Notes under the pieces: model-generated
Seen by the model: the letters and a program-made list of their open reading frames with translations, nothing else
The model's database searches: none
Told to the model about the DNA's origin: nothing
NCBI GenBank assembly: GCA_946811185.2
Contig: OX328096.1
Coordinates: forward strand, 51,040,252 to 51,104,251
Source of the DNA: Hippopus hippopus
Taxonomy: Eukaryota; Mollusca; Bivalvia; Cardiida; Cardiidae
Direction: 5' to 3'
Length of the DNA: 64,000 nt
Program-made: the position numbers and the translations under genes
In this document: positions 44,630-55,397 of the stretch, in pieces
Position numbering within the stretch: the first letter of the stretch is position 1
Layout: each line of letters begins with the position of its first letter

Positions 44630-45462
44630 GTTGACCACAGAGCTATAGTTACTTGAATCCTGGTAGAGGTCCACAAGATGAAGCCAAATAATACAGTATA
44701 GGCTATGTGGTTATAAACAAAGTCAGGAATATCTTTAAAGTCTTCACTATATAAGCCGATGTAAAAGGGCTATAATGTGGGCTATCTTGGTAGAGGCCCA
44801 ATAGATAGAGCTAGATGCAAAATTTAGTAGTCCTTGGCCTTACGGTTGGTAACGAAAAGACTTTTGAAGTTTTCACTATATAAGCCAATACAAAACTTGT
44901 AAACCTTGGGGCAGGGCCAATTTTGACCCCAGGGCTATAATTTGAAGAATGTTAGTAGAGGTTCATTAGATGAATCTGTGTGCCAAATATGGTAGCCACA
45001 GGCCTTATGGTTAGATTTTTTGAAGTTTTCAATATATAAGCCTATGTAAAACTTGTGACCCCCAGGGCAAGGCTATTTTTGACCCCAAGGCTATAACTTG
45101 AAGAAACTTGGTATAGATCCGTAAGATGAAGCCACATACCAAATTTGGTAGCTTTGGACCTTTTGGTTTCAGACAAGTAGATTTTCAAAGATTTTCATTA
45201 TTTTCAGTTTTGTTGCCATGGCAACTTGAATTTTTAAAGGAACCAAATTCTATGAACAAAATCTGAAGAGGACCATGGCAGGATCATTTCTTTGAAGTGT
45301 CATCAAAATTGAATGGGTAGTTTAAGAGAAGATGTTTGAAATAAAGTTAATGCACACACGTACTGACAGATGCATGGACTGACAGACGCACACTCATGGA
45401 TGCACAACGGACACCATGCCATGACATAAGCCTGCTGGCCTCTGGTCAGTGAAGCTAAAAAA
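44630..45462 (+). mobile_element. Helitron-like element, 5' truncated
   Basis: Units with GGGCCAATTTTGACCCCAGG, as in the element at 8990. The 3' part has an ACTGACAGACGCAC tract and a GCTGGCCTCTGGTCAGTGAAG hairpin-like end. Confidence 0.75.
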
Positions 45463-46050
45463 GGAACCAATTTGTATATTTCTTCACCATCATGAAATTG
45501 GTAGACTCATAAAATAGTTAAAATGGGGGCAAGCGAGAAAATCTCATTCACTCAAACCTCAAAACAGCTCAATCAAGACAAAAACTTCTGACAATTCATG
45601 TTAAAAAAAATAACGAATTTCATTTTTATTGACAGGACAAGCATAGCAGGAAGCCAACACACCTGAGCCTGATCTTTTTGTGTTATTTACAACCTCATAA
45701 TTCGCACTCTTCCTTTTTTTTGCTACAAATTGTCATACTTCATTAGATCTTTAGTAGTAGGCTATAAAAATACCTTCCACAATAATATACCTGGTTATGA
45801 GAAAATTTGAGGTCTCTCTACAATTCAAGCTGAAATGTTTTCCCCAAGTAAATTATGGTAAAACCACTCTGCTATGACTTCATAATACCATTTTGCCATG
45901 GCTCCAGCAGTTTATCATGAGCCTACCCAACACTACTTATCAATTACAAACAAGTTGCTACATGGCATACCGGTAATCACCATCCATAATCAAGCTCTCA
46001 AATTAAAGAAGACTGATATCTATGAAAAACAAGATGGATGAATGTCTTAC
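45463..46050. other. No recognisable feature
   Basis: Intron-like sequence next to the 46051-46157 exon candidate. Confidence 0.4.
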
Positions 46051-46157
46051 ACTGTTTGTTGGCAAGATATCAATGCATTTCTCAATCATTTGTGTCCAGC
46101 TATCCGTTCTTTTCACAATATAGAGACTATTCTTGAAAATTCTACATTGGATACCTT
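46051..46157 (-). CDS. Candidate internal exon, unknown protein
   Basis: This 107-nt open segment has a very pyrimidine-rich acceptor (long T tract ending TTTTTTTAG) and a good donor (AACAGT/GTAAGA). Only one frame is open, giving 35 complete codons beginning GIQCRIFKNSLYIVKRTD and containing WTQMIEKCIDILP. The phases (1 in, 0 out) do not fit between the caskin-like exons on either side. It would therefore belong to a nested gene, an alternative transcript, or be a chance match. I do not recognise the domain. Confidence 0.25.
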
Positions 46158-47380
46158 CTAAAAAAATTGAAAATAGAAAAAATGCTAATATTGCTATCAA
46201 CTTATGTTCCTCGATTGAAGAAAAAAAAAAAACAGGAAATCTAACAAGTCTACCTATGACTTCCATTCAAATCCAGGAATGGGAGAGGTTCAAATACACA
46301 TATCTTTTCCTTCAAATGTTTCCATTTTGGGAAAAAAATAATTTCACAGAGCTTCAAAAGCTATGGCCTGGCACCAGTGAGTAGTAACAGCAGTAGGTAA
46401 GGGGTTTCATCAGTAGTTGAAAGATAAGTTCGGTGATTTCTCAACCTCTGAATCACTATCAGCTTGAAACATTATACCACTCAGACACAGTCATAGGCTT
46501 AGAAACAAAAAGGTAAGAATGGTACGAAAGATGTAATAGTTTACAAGAACACAGACACCTTTTTTTTGCTAAATGTTTATAAATATTATTTCCATTGATA
46601 AGGTTGTTACTTAGAAACAAAACTAGAAGTGTATTCCTCACACCTTTTGTTTACACCGTGTAAATTAATTTGGATCTTTTTCAAACTTTGTTTTACCTTG
46701 AGACTCTTGTCACAAGCAAACTACTCTGAATTTTTTCTTAAAAACATAGACATATGTGTAACAGTACTTGAAACTGAGGAAATGTGTTTCCTCTAAACTG
46801 AGGAAATGTGTTTCCTCTTTTATATCTATGTGCTATTCTGTTTTGACTATTTTAAATCCTTGTAGCACTAATAATCAAATTTCATGGCTGTTTTGGTCAG
46901 AATATTACACAAAATGGCTGAAAGTGCAGGTCCAAGATCAGACTGCATGTTTTGTTCAATACTATCTGGGTCCATTTTTACCAACCATTCTTGAGAACAT
47001 TCTTAGTCTTATTCTCCAAGATTTTCAAAATTTGAAAGTAACACAACTTTGACTGGCTTATATGAATGCTTCTTCCTTGTGGTAGTGAGAAGTCCACATT
47101 GTGATGTAAAGGGTTGAAGACTTCTAGAAGATTGAAATGTAAAATATTATTGTTAACAGAGAGGCTTCTCATTCATAGTCTTTTTTCCTTGAAAGAACCA
47201 ATTTTAATTCTTTGGTTCCATTTTTAGCAGAAAAATATGCAACAAATTATTTTATATGCACCAAAATATTGCAACAAAATATTTTATTGCAGGAAAAGAC
47301 AGGCAATTCTATTCAGTGTGTAAGTTTAATTGTAGCTGCAATAAACTGTCCTGAAAATTATATCTTTGAAAAGTAGGTGT
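46158..47380. other. Mostly unassigned; short tandem duplication and MITE-3-like remnant
   Basis: A tandem pair of about 24 bp with AACTGAGGAAATGTGTTTCC lies at about 46769-46818. A MITE-3-like piece lies around 46920-47110 (GTCCAAGATCAGACTGCATG, GTAAAGGGTTGAAG). Confidence 0.4.
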
Positions 47381-47797
47381 TTAACTCTTTACCAAATGAT
47401 AAAATTTCAAACTGGTCTTAAATGAAAGCATTTGCAGACAACAAAATAAATGTGACTTAAATATCAAAATTTGTTTTTGAAAGGGTAGAAAATATTGTGA
47501 GAAAAGGAGAAAATGCCAGTTACCAGAAATTTTCTCCTTTTCCCGCAATGTTTTCAAAAGCCTTCCGTCTTGGGGGTCGTTAAAAATCTGGACTGTGTGG
47601 TGAAGAGTTAACTCTTTATCAAATGATCCTGCATGTTAATGATTATCATGAAGACAGCTTGGTAACCGGTATTTTATCCCTTGTCCACAATGTTTTCAAC
47701 ACAATCATAGAAATGTTATCACTTGAGCCACATTTAAAATGTCATCTGCAAAAGCTTTCAACGAAAACAATTCTAAAATTCTGTTGCCTGGTAAAGT
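47381..47797. mobile_element. Two joined MITE-1 copies (reverse 47381-47611, forward 47608-47797)
   Basis: They share the TTAA at 47608-47611. The forward copy has lost its left hairpin arm. Confidence 0.87.
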
Positions 47798-47833
47798 CTT
47801 TTTAATATTTACAAAATACTATTAATCCCCAGT

Positions 47834-48455
47834 TTAACCCTTTACAAAATTAAAAAATTTTGTACTCTACCAAATTAAAAGCGTTTGCAGACAACAAATT
47901 ACATGTGGCTAAAATGATGACTTCTAACTTTAAAAGGGTAGAAAGCATTTTGGGAAAAAGAGAAAATGCTGATTACCAGCATTTTCTCCTTTTACTACAA
48001 TGTTTTCATAGGCCTTCTTTATCAGGGTCAGTAACTCAGTGTTCTGTGGTAAAGGGTTAAACAACCTTGAGGCAGAAAACTTTTGAAAACATAATGCTGG
48101 TAACCAGCATTTTCTCCTTTTCCAAAAGCATTTTCTACCCTTTCAAAGAAAAATCCCTACATTTGAGCTTCACCTTAATTGTTGGTCTGTAAATGCCTGA
48201 AATCGGACAAGTCCAGAGTTTTGATGGTTGGTAAAGGTTTAACTTAGTCCCGACTTTTAAAGACCCTGAAGAAGAAGTCTTTTGAAAACATTGTGAGAAA
48301 AGGAGAAAATGCTGGTAACCAGCATTTTCTCCTTTTCCCACAATGTTTTAAGCTCTATCAAGGAAAAATTGTGCCATTTTTGCCACTTTTAATTTGTCGA
48401 CTGCAATTGCTTTCAATTTGGACGAGTCCAAAATTTTGTTGTTTGGTAACAAGTT
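47834..48455. mobile_element. Chain of three MITE-1 copies
   Basis: A reverse copy 47834-48060 shares TTAA with a forward copy 48057-48240, followed directly by another forward copy, 48241-48455. Confidence 0.87.
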
Positions 48456-48538
48456 AATTGATCCTAATGGCAACAAAAAGCAGCACAATCTGGTGAGATC
48501 TGATGAAAATTATTGTGACAAGAATCAATTTCTCTCAC

Positions 48539-48764
48539 TTAACCCCTACCAAACAATTCCAAGTTTTCATGACTCTGAGAAATAGGGCTTTTGAAAACAC
48601 TGTGGGAAAAGGAGAAAATGCTGATTACTAGCATTTCCTTCATTTCCTACAATATTTTCTACACTTTCAAAGACATTTTTTTCCATGGGAACCACAACAA
48701 TTTTGCCATTTGCAAAATGCTTTCAGTTTTGACAAGTCTAAAATGTTGTTTGGTTCAGAGTTAA
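48539..48764 (+). mobile_element. MITE-1 copy, full length
   Basis: TTAACCCCTACC start, CAGAGTTAA end, and a diverged right hairpin arm. Confidence 0.87.
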
Positions 48765-48856
48765 GTTGCTTTTGCAGGTAGTATAGACCAGTGTGCATAA
48801 TGATATGATCACTAGGAATGTATAGCAGTCCAGTTACAGTAATATTTGGTAGTATG

Positions 48857-49550
48857 TCTGCCTATGGTGGCATATTTCTGCCACGAGATACGAGATAGCT
48901 GTCATGATAATTTTAGAAATCTATCGCTATAACTGAAAGTTTCCTGAAAATTTTATTCAGATAGTGAAAAGTTTCCTGAAAAAAAAAAAATCATGATAAA
49001 CTTAATATTTTAACTCAAAATTTCTCAATGGTGCACGAAGCTGACATTCAAGATAAAATTATCGTGATGGTTCTATCCGTTTCTCGATATCTATCAATAG
49101 AAAATTCACCTTTTGGATGAGCTTGGTAGTTTTTGACTTCACAAGATCGCAGTAAGTAGAAATTCGAATTATTATCAGTTGTAGCTTATTTGTAAATTGG
49201 TAAATTTTGACAAGACCCGAAATAAACAATAGTCTGTAAAATCACAAAGACGACTCGAAACGTCTCCTACGAACAACTTTAAAACCATTCCGGGAAAAGA
49301 CAAATTCATAACGTTGTAGACGAAGATGTTCCAAAACCGTATCTAATTATAGATACCGTGAATGTCAGTTGTGGGCACGAAAGCAAAAAAAATCATGATA
49401 ACAGTTAGAATTATCGCGATATTTTTATCGTGAAATTTTTTATCATCTACATAATATTTCCAGGAAACTTTGTTTCATCACGATAGTTCTCTTAAATTAT
49501 CGCAATAGCTATCTCGTATCTCACGGCAGAAATATGCCACCATATCTGCC
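48857..49550. mobile_element. Inverted-repeat element with 6-bp target duplication
   Basis: The 682-bp element (48863-49544) has ends TATGGTGGCATATTTCTGCC / GGCAGAAATATGCCACCATA, extended inverted similarity for about 100 bp, and direct flanks TCTGCC at 48857-48862 and 49545-49550. The interior has no long open frame. The superfamily is not assigned. Confidence 0.88.
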
Positions 49551-49732
49551 AATAGTTAGTACCAACAAGATAGATAGTAGGCATCAACCTGTTCAAAATA
49601 TTCTCCCTCTTTATTTTTGCTCCTTTTCCATACAAAGTTTTCAAGAGAATCTGTTATCTACATATAACACTGTTTAAGGGGTTGACACAAACACTATTCC
49701 ACAATCCGAAGGATACCAATATTTCAATAGGA

Positions 49733-49995
49733 ACATGCACTGTGAAAAGGGGGCTTAATGCATCTGCAAAAAGTATCGACCCATGTCAGCCTGCACAGTC
49801 CACAAAGGCTGATATGGGTCGAAACTTTTTGCTATTTGTCATTTTTTTGCACTGCAAACCATCATGATGCAGTCTGTTGTTAGACAAAATGGATTCTATA
49901 GATTCATAGTAATATGACTAATGTTTGGAATAATGCATCACAGAGACGCATTAAACACCCTTTTCACACAGCATAGCTCAAATTTTATATGGTAA
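49733..49995. mobile_element. MITE-4 copy, diverged
   Basis: GAACATGCACTGTGAAAAGG left end and CACACAGCATAGCTC right end, with an inner CAGCCTGCACAGTCC hairpin. Confidence 0.75.
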
Positions 49996-50391
49996 CGGGC
50001 TAAAGGGCTGAGATCAAAATATGCAGGGTTGACAAGGACTAATTAAGCTCTACATTTTTTTCACTTTACCATGTTTTAAGGACCCTGTGTAAGAATGCTT
50101 TTGTACAAACATTTTGGGGTAATGCTTTCATTATGGAGGACACTAGAATTTTGTCATCTGGTATAGGGACAATGCATAACCATAGATAGTACTGGATGTT
50201 GTCAACCTCTAGGAAATGTAAGGCTCAATGATTTACAATGAGGAGTTATGTTTGTTTCCACACTAATTATGAAAGTCAGCAACTGTATAGGCAGTCAACG
50301 TGAGATAATAGGAGCAAGAACATTGAGTCTGTCAAAAGGTGTGGGTTGCAGAACATGACATACTGGCATGGTATCGAATGTAACATAGCAG
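49996..50391. other. Unassigned; faint MITE-1 remnant near 50060-50170
   Basis: CACTTTACCATGTTTTAAGG, then TTTTGTCATCTGGTATAGGG. Otherwise unrecognised. Confidence 0.35.
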
Positions 50392-50757
50392 TTAACCTTT
50401 TGTCCCTGGGGTAGATTTTGGCATTAAAAATAGAAACTACCTGTATTGTTACTTGTCTCTTGCAGAATTTGAAGTTACAAAGTAATTCTAAACATAGAAA
50501 TTCTACACCCAGGTTCCTTTATAGAGGTTTCTATTACTTAGATGCTCTTACCCTTAAAGCCCCAAATAAATCTAATGGATATTTTCATTCTGGAACAAGA
50601 CCAAGATATTTGCAAATTCATGGCTTCCTTCTGTCTGCAGTGTTTTAGCAAAGCACAGTGTAGATCAAAGATCAGACTGCATGTTCTTTGCAGTCTGATC
50701 TTGATCCACACTGGCCCTGATGGCAACTTTATTACTTAAAGCCACTTTAAAGGCTAA
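50392..50757 (+). mobile_element. MITE-3 copy, long form
   Basis: TTAACCTTTTGTCCCTGGGG start, hairpin CAGTGTAGATCAAAGATCAG with partner TCTGATCTTGATCCACACTG, and TTTAAAGGCTAA end. Confidence 0.75.
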
Positions 50758-50940
50758 CACTTTACCAGGTGATAAAACTTTAGATAGGTTAGTCCATTAT
50801 CAAAGCAACTGCAGACAACAATTTTGGCAAAACGATCATAAAATTTATCTATGACAGCAAAAACACCGTTGGAAAAGAAAAGAATGCTGGTTATTAGTGC
50901 TATGCATAGTTTTGGTAAAACACTGATAGGTGCACTAAAA
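50757..50940 (-). mobile_element. MITE-1, left part, joined to a SINE-A fragment
   Basis: MITE-1 up to GAATGCTGGTTATTAG, then CACTGATAGGTGCACT of SINE-A. Confidence 0.5.
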
Positions 50941-51183
50941 TAAGCATCAAACTCCATACAGATATTGCTATGTAAGTCTCTACTTGTCACAACATAAAAA
51001 TATGTTCTTTGCATATGCATCAATATTTCCAAAATTATGTTCACAGGCAATTCCTCTATTGTCACAATACTGATCACCTATTTGTGCATAAAATGAATAT
51101 CCAACTTTTGCATGTTACACCTCCAGCCTGCTTTCAACTGCTTTTACTAAGCAATTACTTCTTTTCGCAAAATAATTACACTC

Positions 51184-51404
51184 TTTAACAAACTACAAAA
51201 CTTTAGACTAGTCTTAATTGAGGGCATTGGCAGAAGACAAATAAAAGGTGGCCCCATATGACGGAATTTGTCTTGATAGGATAGAAAACACTGTGGTAAA
51301 AAGAGAAAATGCTGGTAACTAGCATTTTCTCCTATTCCCACAATGTTTTCAAAAGCATTCATCCTCAGGTCGTTAAAAGTCGGTACTGTATGGTAAAGAG
51401 TTAA
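51184..51404 (-). mobile_element. MITE-1 copy
   Basis: CTCTTTAACAAACTACAAAA start, GGTAAAGAGTTAA end, and a hairpin with four mismatches. Confidence 0.85.
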
Positions 51405-51607
51405 ATTCTGTTTTTTGCAAAATATGTGTATTTTTGTTTATAATGTTATAAGTTCTGATAGGTGCTAAAAATCCTCTCTACAGTAGGGACTTTACAAATT
51501 CATCCTTCACACTGTTCACCCAAGAAGTATTTAACTTCATCTTGAACACAGCAAAATTTAAAATCCATAACATCAGACTTGCAAACTGAATAGCTAGAGA
51601 AAATACT

Positions 51608-51836
51608 TTAACTCTATACCAAACGACAAATTTTTGGACTGGACCAAATTCAAAGCATCTGCAGACAACAAATTAAATCTTGTTAATATGATGATTTCTG
51701 ACTTTGATAGGGTAGAAAACATTGTGGGCAAAGGAGAAAATGCTGGTTACCAGCATTTTCTCCTTTTCCCTCAATGTTTTCTATAGGCTTCTTTCTCAGG
51801 GTCGTTAAAAGTCAGGATTGTGTGGTAAAGATTTAA
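51608..51836 (-). mobile_element. MITE-1 copy, full length
   Basis: TTAA at both ends (229 bp) and a hairpin with two mismatches. Confidence 0.9.
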
Positions 51837-52370
51837 GAAAGATATAAAAAAAGGTCTCTTTGTTTGTATTCTGAGAAAAATCTGTTGCAGACGTTTCAAT
51901 ATAATTATCTAACACATCTGAGGAAAGTAAAAAGATACTAAAATACACCATATTTGGGATTTAACATGGAAACTGGATGATCATCAGAAATTTCAAGTGT
52001 CACAAGTCTTCTATCTTGTCTTTTTAATTCTCATCTACATTCTTGTATTTGGACTATTCCACATGAAGGACGATTACACAAGTTTTTGATATTTTCAATC
52101 AACAAGAAGAAATTAAAATAATGCAAATTGAATAATTTGGGCATTTTTTTTCCAATATTTAGTCATAGTTGTTGTGAACGATTCCTATGTACCCTTCCAT
52201 TTCTAGCACTAGGGAAATATATCAAGCCCTAGGACTGGTCCGGTAACAACATGAATCAATACTAGGACATTTGTTTGAAAATATATATATGACAACAATG
52301 TTGTTACTTTTTTTTTGTCTCATACAAACAGTCTCTGAAGGGTTCCAGAAAATCCCAAAGTAAAACTAAC
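51837..52370. other. Intron next to the second caskin-like exon
   Basis: No repeat family recognised. It follows the GTTAGT donor on the minus strand. Confidence 0.5.
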
Positions 52371-52498
52371 CTTATAATGTCCTGGTGCCCATTTTTAGAA
52401 GCCAGATGTAGACATGTAGATTTACTTTCTGTCATGTCACTACCATTATCAGAGAGAAGTGGGCTGCACAGGTTACTTCTTAACAAGAGGTCAACAAC
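52371..52498 (-). CDS. caskin: Caskin-like ankyrin exon (second in window)
   Basis: This 128-nt exon starts in phase 0 after CTCTTGCAG and ends in phase 2 at ATAAG/GTTAGT. It encodes VVDLLLRSNLCSPLLSDNG, a short acidic and polar insert (SDMTESKS), then TCLHLASKNGHQDII plus the first two bases of an arginine codon. The insert between repeats, followed by a CLHLA-KNGH core, is the arrangement seen in caskins. The long intron that follows (about 15 kb to 37403) is filled with MITEs, Helitron-like arrays and SINEs. Confidence 0.88.
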
Positions 52499-52594
52499 CT
52501 GCAAGAGAATGCAAGGTATCTATTCTGGAGTTCAAGTGTCCACTAGGTAATCCATCCTGTAAATAACTCTCTCAACTAGCTGATGAGACGCATT

Positions 52595-52850
52595 AGCTTG
52601 ATTGATTATTTGATGTTTAACACTGTTTTCAGCATCATTTCAGTTACCGGTATATCACGGTGCATCTATCCATGCTTTCCTGGAGTTTCTTTTACCAGTA
52701 CTTCACACAATATTTTTCCCAAGCTACTGGCTGCTTTCCCACATAACCATCATAGAAAGAATGATGAGCTGTGAGAGAGGAATGAATTCTGCAATTATTA
52801 TCATCAATCCTCAAAAAAAAAAAATTGGCCAACCTGGGGATGTGAACAAG
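52595..52850 (-). mobile_element. SINE-A copy, head eroded
   Basis: TTGATTGATTATTTGATGTT tail, CCATGCTTTCCTGGAGTTTC body, and a degraded B-box end. It lies about 100 bp upstream of the second caskin-like exon. Confidence 0.75.
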
Positions 52851-52924
52851 ATTCATCAGCGACATGCTCTCTACAATACAGCAAGTTCATACAGAAAAAA
52901 AAAAGGATGAATATCACAGCATTC

Positions 52925-53345
52925 ATGTGTTTACCCCTTTATCAAACAATCCCAAATTTTAACATCCCTGAAAAAAAAGGCTTTTCAAAAGATGTGGAAA
53001 AAAGGAAAAGCTATCAGGATTTTCTCCTTTTCCACAATCTTTTGTATCCATACAAATTTGATCCTTTAACTCTTTACTAGAAGACAAAATTTTAGTGATG
53101 TCCATATAAAAAACTCTTCTAGATGACAAATAAAAGCTGGTGAAATCGACAGAAATTTGTCTGTGATAGGGTGCACAACATTGTTGGAAAAGGAGAAAAT
53201 GTTGCCAACCAGGATTTTCTGCTTTTTGAGTATTTTCAAAAACTTTCATTTTCAGGGTTGTATAGACTCTGGATTGTGTGGTAAGGCAGTTAATTAAAAT
53301 TTGATTTGTCATCTGCAATTGCTTTCAATTTGGGCAAGTCTAAAA
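52925..53345. mobile_element. MITE-1 forward fragment, reverse full copy, forward 3' end
   Basis: Forward fragment 52925-53050, reverse copy 53066-53293, then a forward 3' block at 53290-53345 that runs into the palindrome. Confidence 0.78.
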
Positions 53346-53519
53346 TTGATCCTTGCTAGCAGTCCTGGCTGTATGGTACTGTCCTTTTGGCAAGCCACTG
53401 CAGAGCTCCAGCCTAGCACTGGTAACTCTTGATCAAGAGTTACCAGTGCTAGGCTGGAGCTCTGCAGTGGCTTGCCAAAAGGACAGTACCATACAGCCAG
53501 GACTGCTAGCAAGGATCAA
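53346..53519. repeat. Perfect 174-bp palindrome made from SINE-B sequence
   Basis: Two 87-bp arms are exact reverse complements with no spacer, centred on TTGATCAA between 53432 and 53433. The arms contain the SINE-B body piece AGCCTAGCACTGG. The same translation appears on both strands. Confidence 0.95.
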
Positions 53520-53647
53520 ACAACAATTTCCAGATAAGAGTGACTTACATTTACCACTCAGCCATACAAACCTTGTTTCACTTTCATAAACATGTAAGTT
53601 ATGAGTAAGCCAGGATGATAACTAGAACTTGTTTTTCTACAAAAAAA

Positions 53648-54640
53648 CAGACGTCTCCCCCCTTTTTGGTGTCAGAAGGATTGATATTTGACCAAGGCAA
53701 TTTCTAACTGAAATAATGGTCATTTTTCTCTAACGGTTTTCGAGTTATAGAGCGGACACAAAATTGTATGTAAAATGAGTAAGAAAGATAATCAAAGGGA
53801 AATAACTCGAAATATATCCAAGCCAGAGTTATGGTTCTTGTGCATGACACTTCGTCTCATGGTGCTTTACAAATGTGTAAAGTTTTATCAAAATATCTTG
53901 AAAGGGTTTTGAGTTATAGAGCGGACACGATTTGTGACGGAAAATAATCAAAGGGAAATAACTAAAAAAATATACAAGCCAGAGTTATGGTTCTTGTGCA
54001 TGACACTTCGTCTCATGGTGCTTTACAAATGTGTGAAGTTTTATCAAAATATCTTAAAAGGTTTTCGAGTTATAGAGCGGACACGATTTTTAACGGTAAA
54101 TAATCAAAGAGAAATAACTTGAAAAATGTACAAGCCAGGGTTATGGTTCTTGTGCATGATACTTCGTCTCATGGTGCTTTACAAATGTGTGAAGTTTTAT
54201 CAAAATACCTTAAAAGGGCTTTGAGTTACAGAGCGGACATGATTTGTGATGGAAAATAATCAAAGGGAAATAACTAAGAAAATATACAAGCCAGAGTTAT
54301 GGTTCTTGTGCATGACGCTTTGTCTCATGGTGCTTTACAAATGTGTGAAGTTTTATCAAAATATCTTAAAAGATTTTCGAGTTACAGAGCGGACAGGATT
54401 TGTGACGGAAAATAATCAAAGGAAAATAACTCAAAAAATATATAAGCCAGAGTTATGGTTCTTGTGCATGACACTTTGTCTCATTGTGCTTTACAAATGT
54501 GTGAAGTTTTACCAAAATATCTTAAAAGGTTTTCGAGTTATAGAGCGGACACGATTTGTGAGGGACAGACAGACGGACAGACAGACAGACGCACAGGGAA
54601 AAAAAATGTCTCCCGACTCTGACGGGGGGGAGACATAATT
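53648..54640 (+). mobile_element. Helitron-like element with tandem units of about 156 bp (GAGACATAATTA end type)
   Basis: 5' GACGTCTCCCCCC. Five to six units contain AATAATCAAAGGGAAATAAC, TTATGGTTCTTGTGCATGAC and GTTATAGAGCGGACACGATT. An ACAGACGGACAGACAGAC tract follows, and a hairpin of TGTCTCCCGAC and GGGGGGAGACATAAT. Long open frames here are array by-products. Confidence 0.85.
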
Positions 54641-54781
54641 ATGATTGTATATCTATCATATTTTTTTCAGCCTAAGTTTCCTTGGAATTTTGTGCTATGC
54701 CACAATTATTTCAAGCATTAAAACGTGAGTTAACATACATAACTGATTTTCCCTCATATATCCTAGGCATCCAAAGGGTTG

Positions 54782-55130
54782 TTAAGTCTTTACCACAGGA
54801 CAAAAATGTAGACTTGTCCAACTTGAAAGCATTTTTAGACAACAATTCAAATGTAGCCCAAATGATGGAATTCATCTTAGATAGCTCAGAAAACATTGTG
54901 AGAAAAGGAGAAAATGCTGATTACTATAATGTTTTCAAAAGGCTTCTTCCTAAGGGTCGTTGAAACTCAGGATTGTGTAATAAAGGGTTAAATCTTTAGC
55001 AGACAAAAAAAGTTTTGAAATCATCCCTATTGAAAGAATTTGCAAATGATAAAGTATATGTTGCTAAATGACTTGTTTCCTCTTTTAAACAAGAAGGAAA
55101 CATGGAAGGAAAAGGAGAAAATATATGTGA
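54782..55130 (-). mobile_element. MITE-1 copy with deleted hairpin centre, joined to a 5' half copy
   Basis: The copy 54782-54991 has ATGCTGATTACTATAATG in place of most of the right arm. The next copy starts at the shared TTAA (54988) and fades out by 55130. Confidence 0.82.
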
Positions 55131-55166
55131 CTTTTAATACAAGTAAATCGTAACACAAAAACAAAC

Positions 55167-55262
55167 CCTGTATCTGCCAAATTCACAAGCCAGGTCCAAT
55201 GGGGTCTTCTTGTCTTTGTTGACTGTAATGGGACTTGCATGGTGTATCAGCAGCAAATTTAC
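55167..55262 (-). CDS. caskin: Caskin-like ankyrin exon (first in window)
   Basis: This 96-nt exon has 32 codons, phase 0 on both sides. It encodes the second helix of one ankyrin repeat ([19 protein letters not shown]) and the start of the next ([13 protein letters not shown]). The [11 protein letters not shown] stretch is the hallmark of the fourth to fifth caskin repeat. The acceptor is a pyrimidine-rich stretch ending TATATCAG, with the exon starting at 55262. The donor is AGG/GTTTGT. No stop interrupts the frame. The donor is weaker than consensus, but the in-frame join to the next exon reproduces the family pattern without a gap. Confidence 0.88.
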
Positions 55263-55397
55263 CTGATATATACAAAAAGAAGAGAGGATTTACAACACGA
55301 AGGGAAACAACTTACACAGGTACAAATGTATATACTATAAGTTCCCTCCCTTGGTTCTTGACAGGTTTCTTTTTTGTTTGTTGCTGCTATGTATGAG

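Larger units (their letters stand above)
37295..55262 (-). other. caskin: Caskin-like gene, internal part (three ankyrin exons and two introns)
   Basis: Three minus-strand exons encode successive pieces of one ankyrin-repeat domain and join in frame. Exon 1 ends in phase 0 and exon 2 starts in phase 0. Exon 2 ends with AG and exon 3 supplies the G that completes an arginine codon. The residue pattern follows caskin ankyrin repeats about 4 to 6: [11 protein letters not shown], then an LLL-SNLC segment, then CLHLA-KNGH-DIIR, then [11 protein letters not shown] and [10 protein letters not shown]. Caskins are scaffold proteins with N-terminal ankyrin repeats, an SH3 domain and tandem SAM domains that bind the synaptic kinase CASK. 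The family knowledge is recalled, not searched. Introns are about 2.7 kb and 15 kb. The 5' exons, SH3 and SAM exons are not in the window. Confidence 0.85.

Noticed and set aside
45800..45840. 39-nt phase 2-2 cassette exon on the minus strand
   Set aside because: The flanking acceptor is purine-rich and there is no homology. Chance is likely.
50754..51077. 107-codon minus-strand frame with an F-box-like LPVNIILEIL stretch
   Set aside because: It overlaps MITE-1 and SINE fragments, a second frame in the same region is equally open, and no firm acceptor is present.
53934..54638. Repeated plus-strand open frames (…LWFLCMTLCLMVLYKCVKFYQ…)
   Set aside because: They follow the 156-bp units of the Helitron-like array, have no independent start or splice signals, and run into the ACAG tract.
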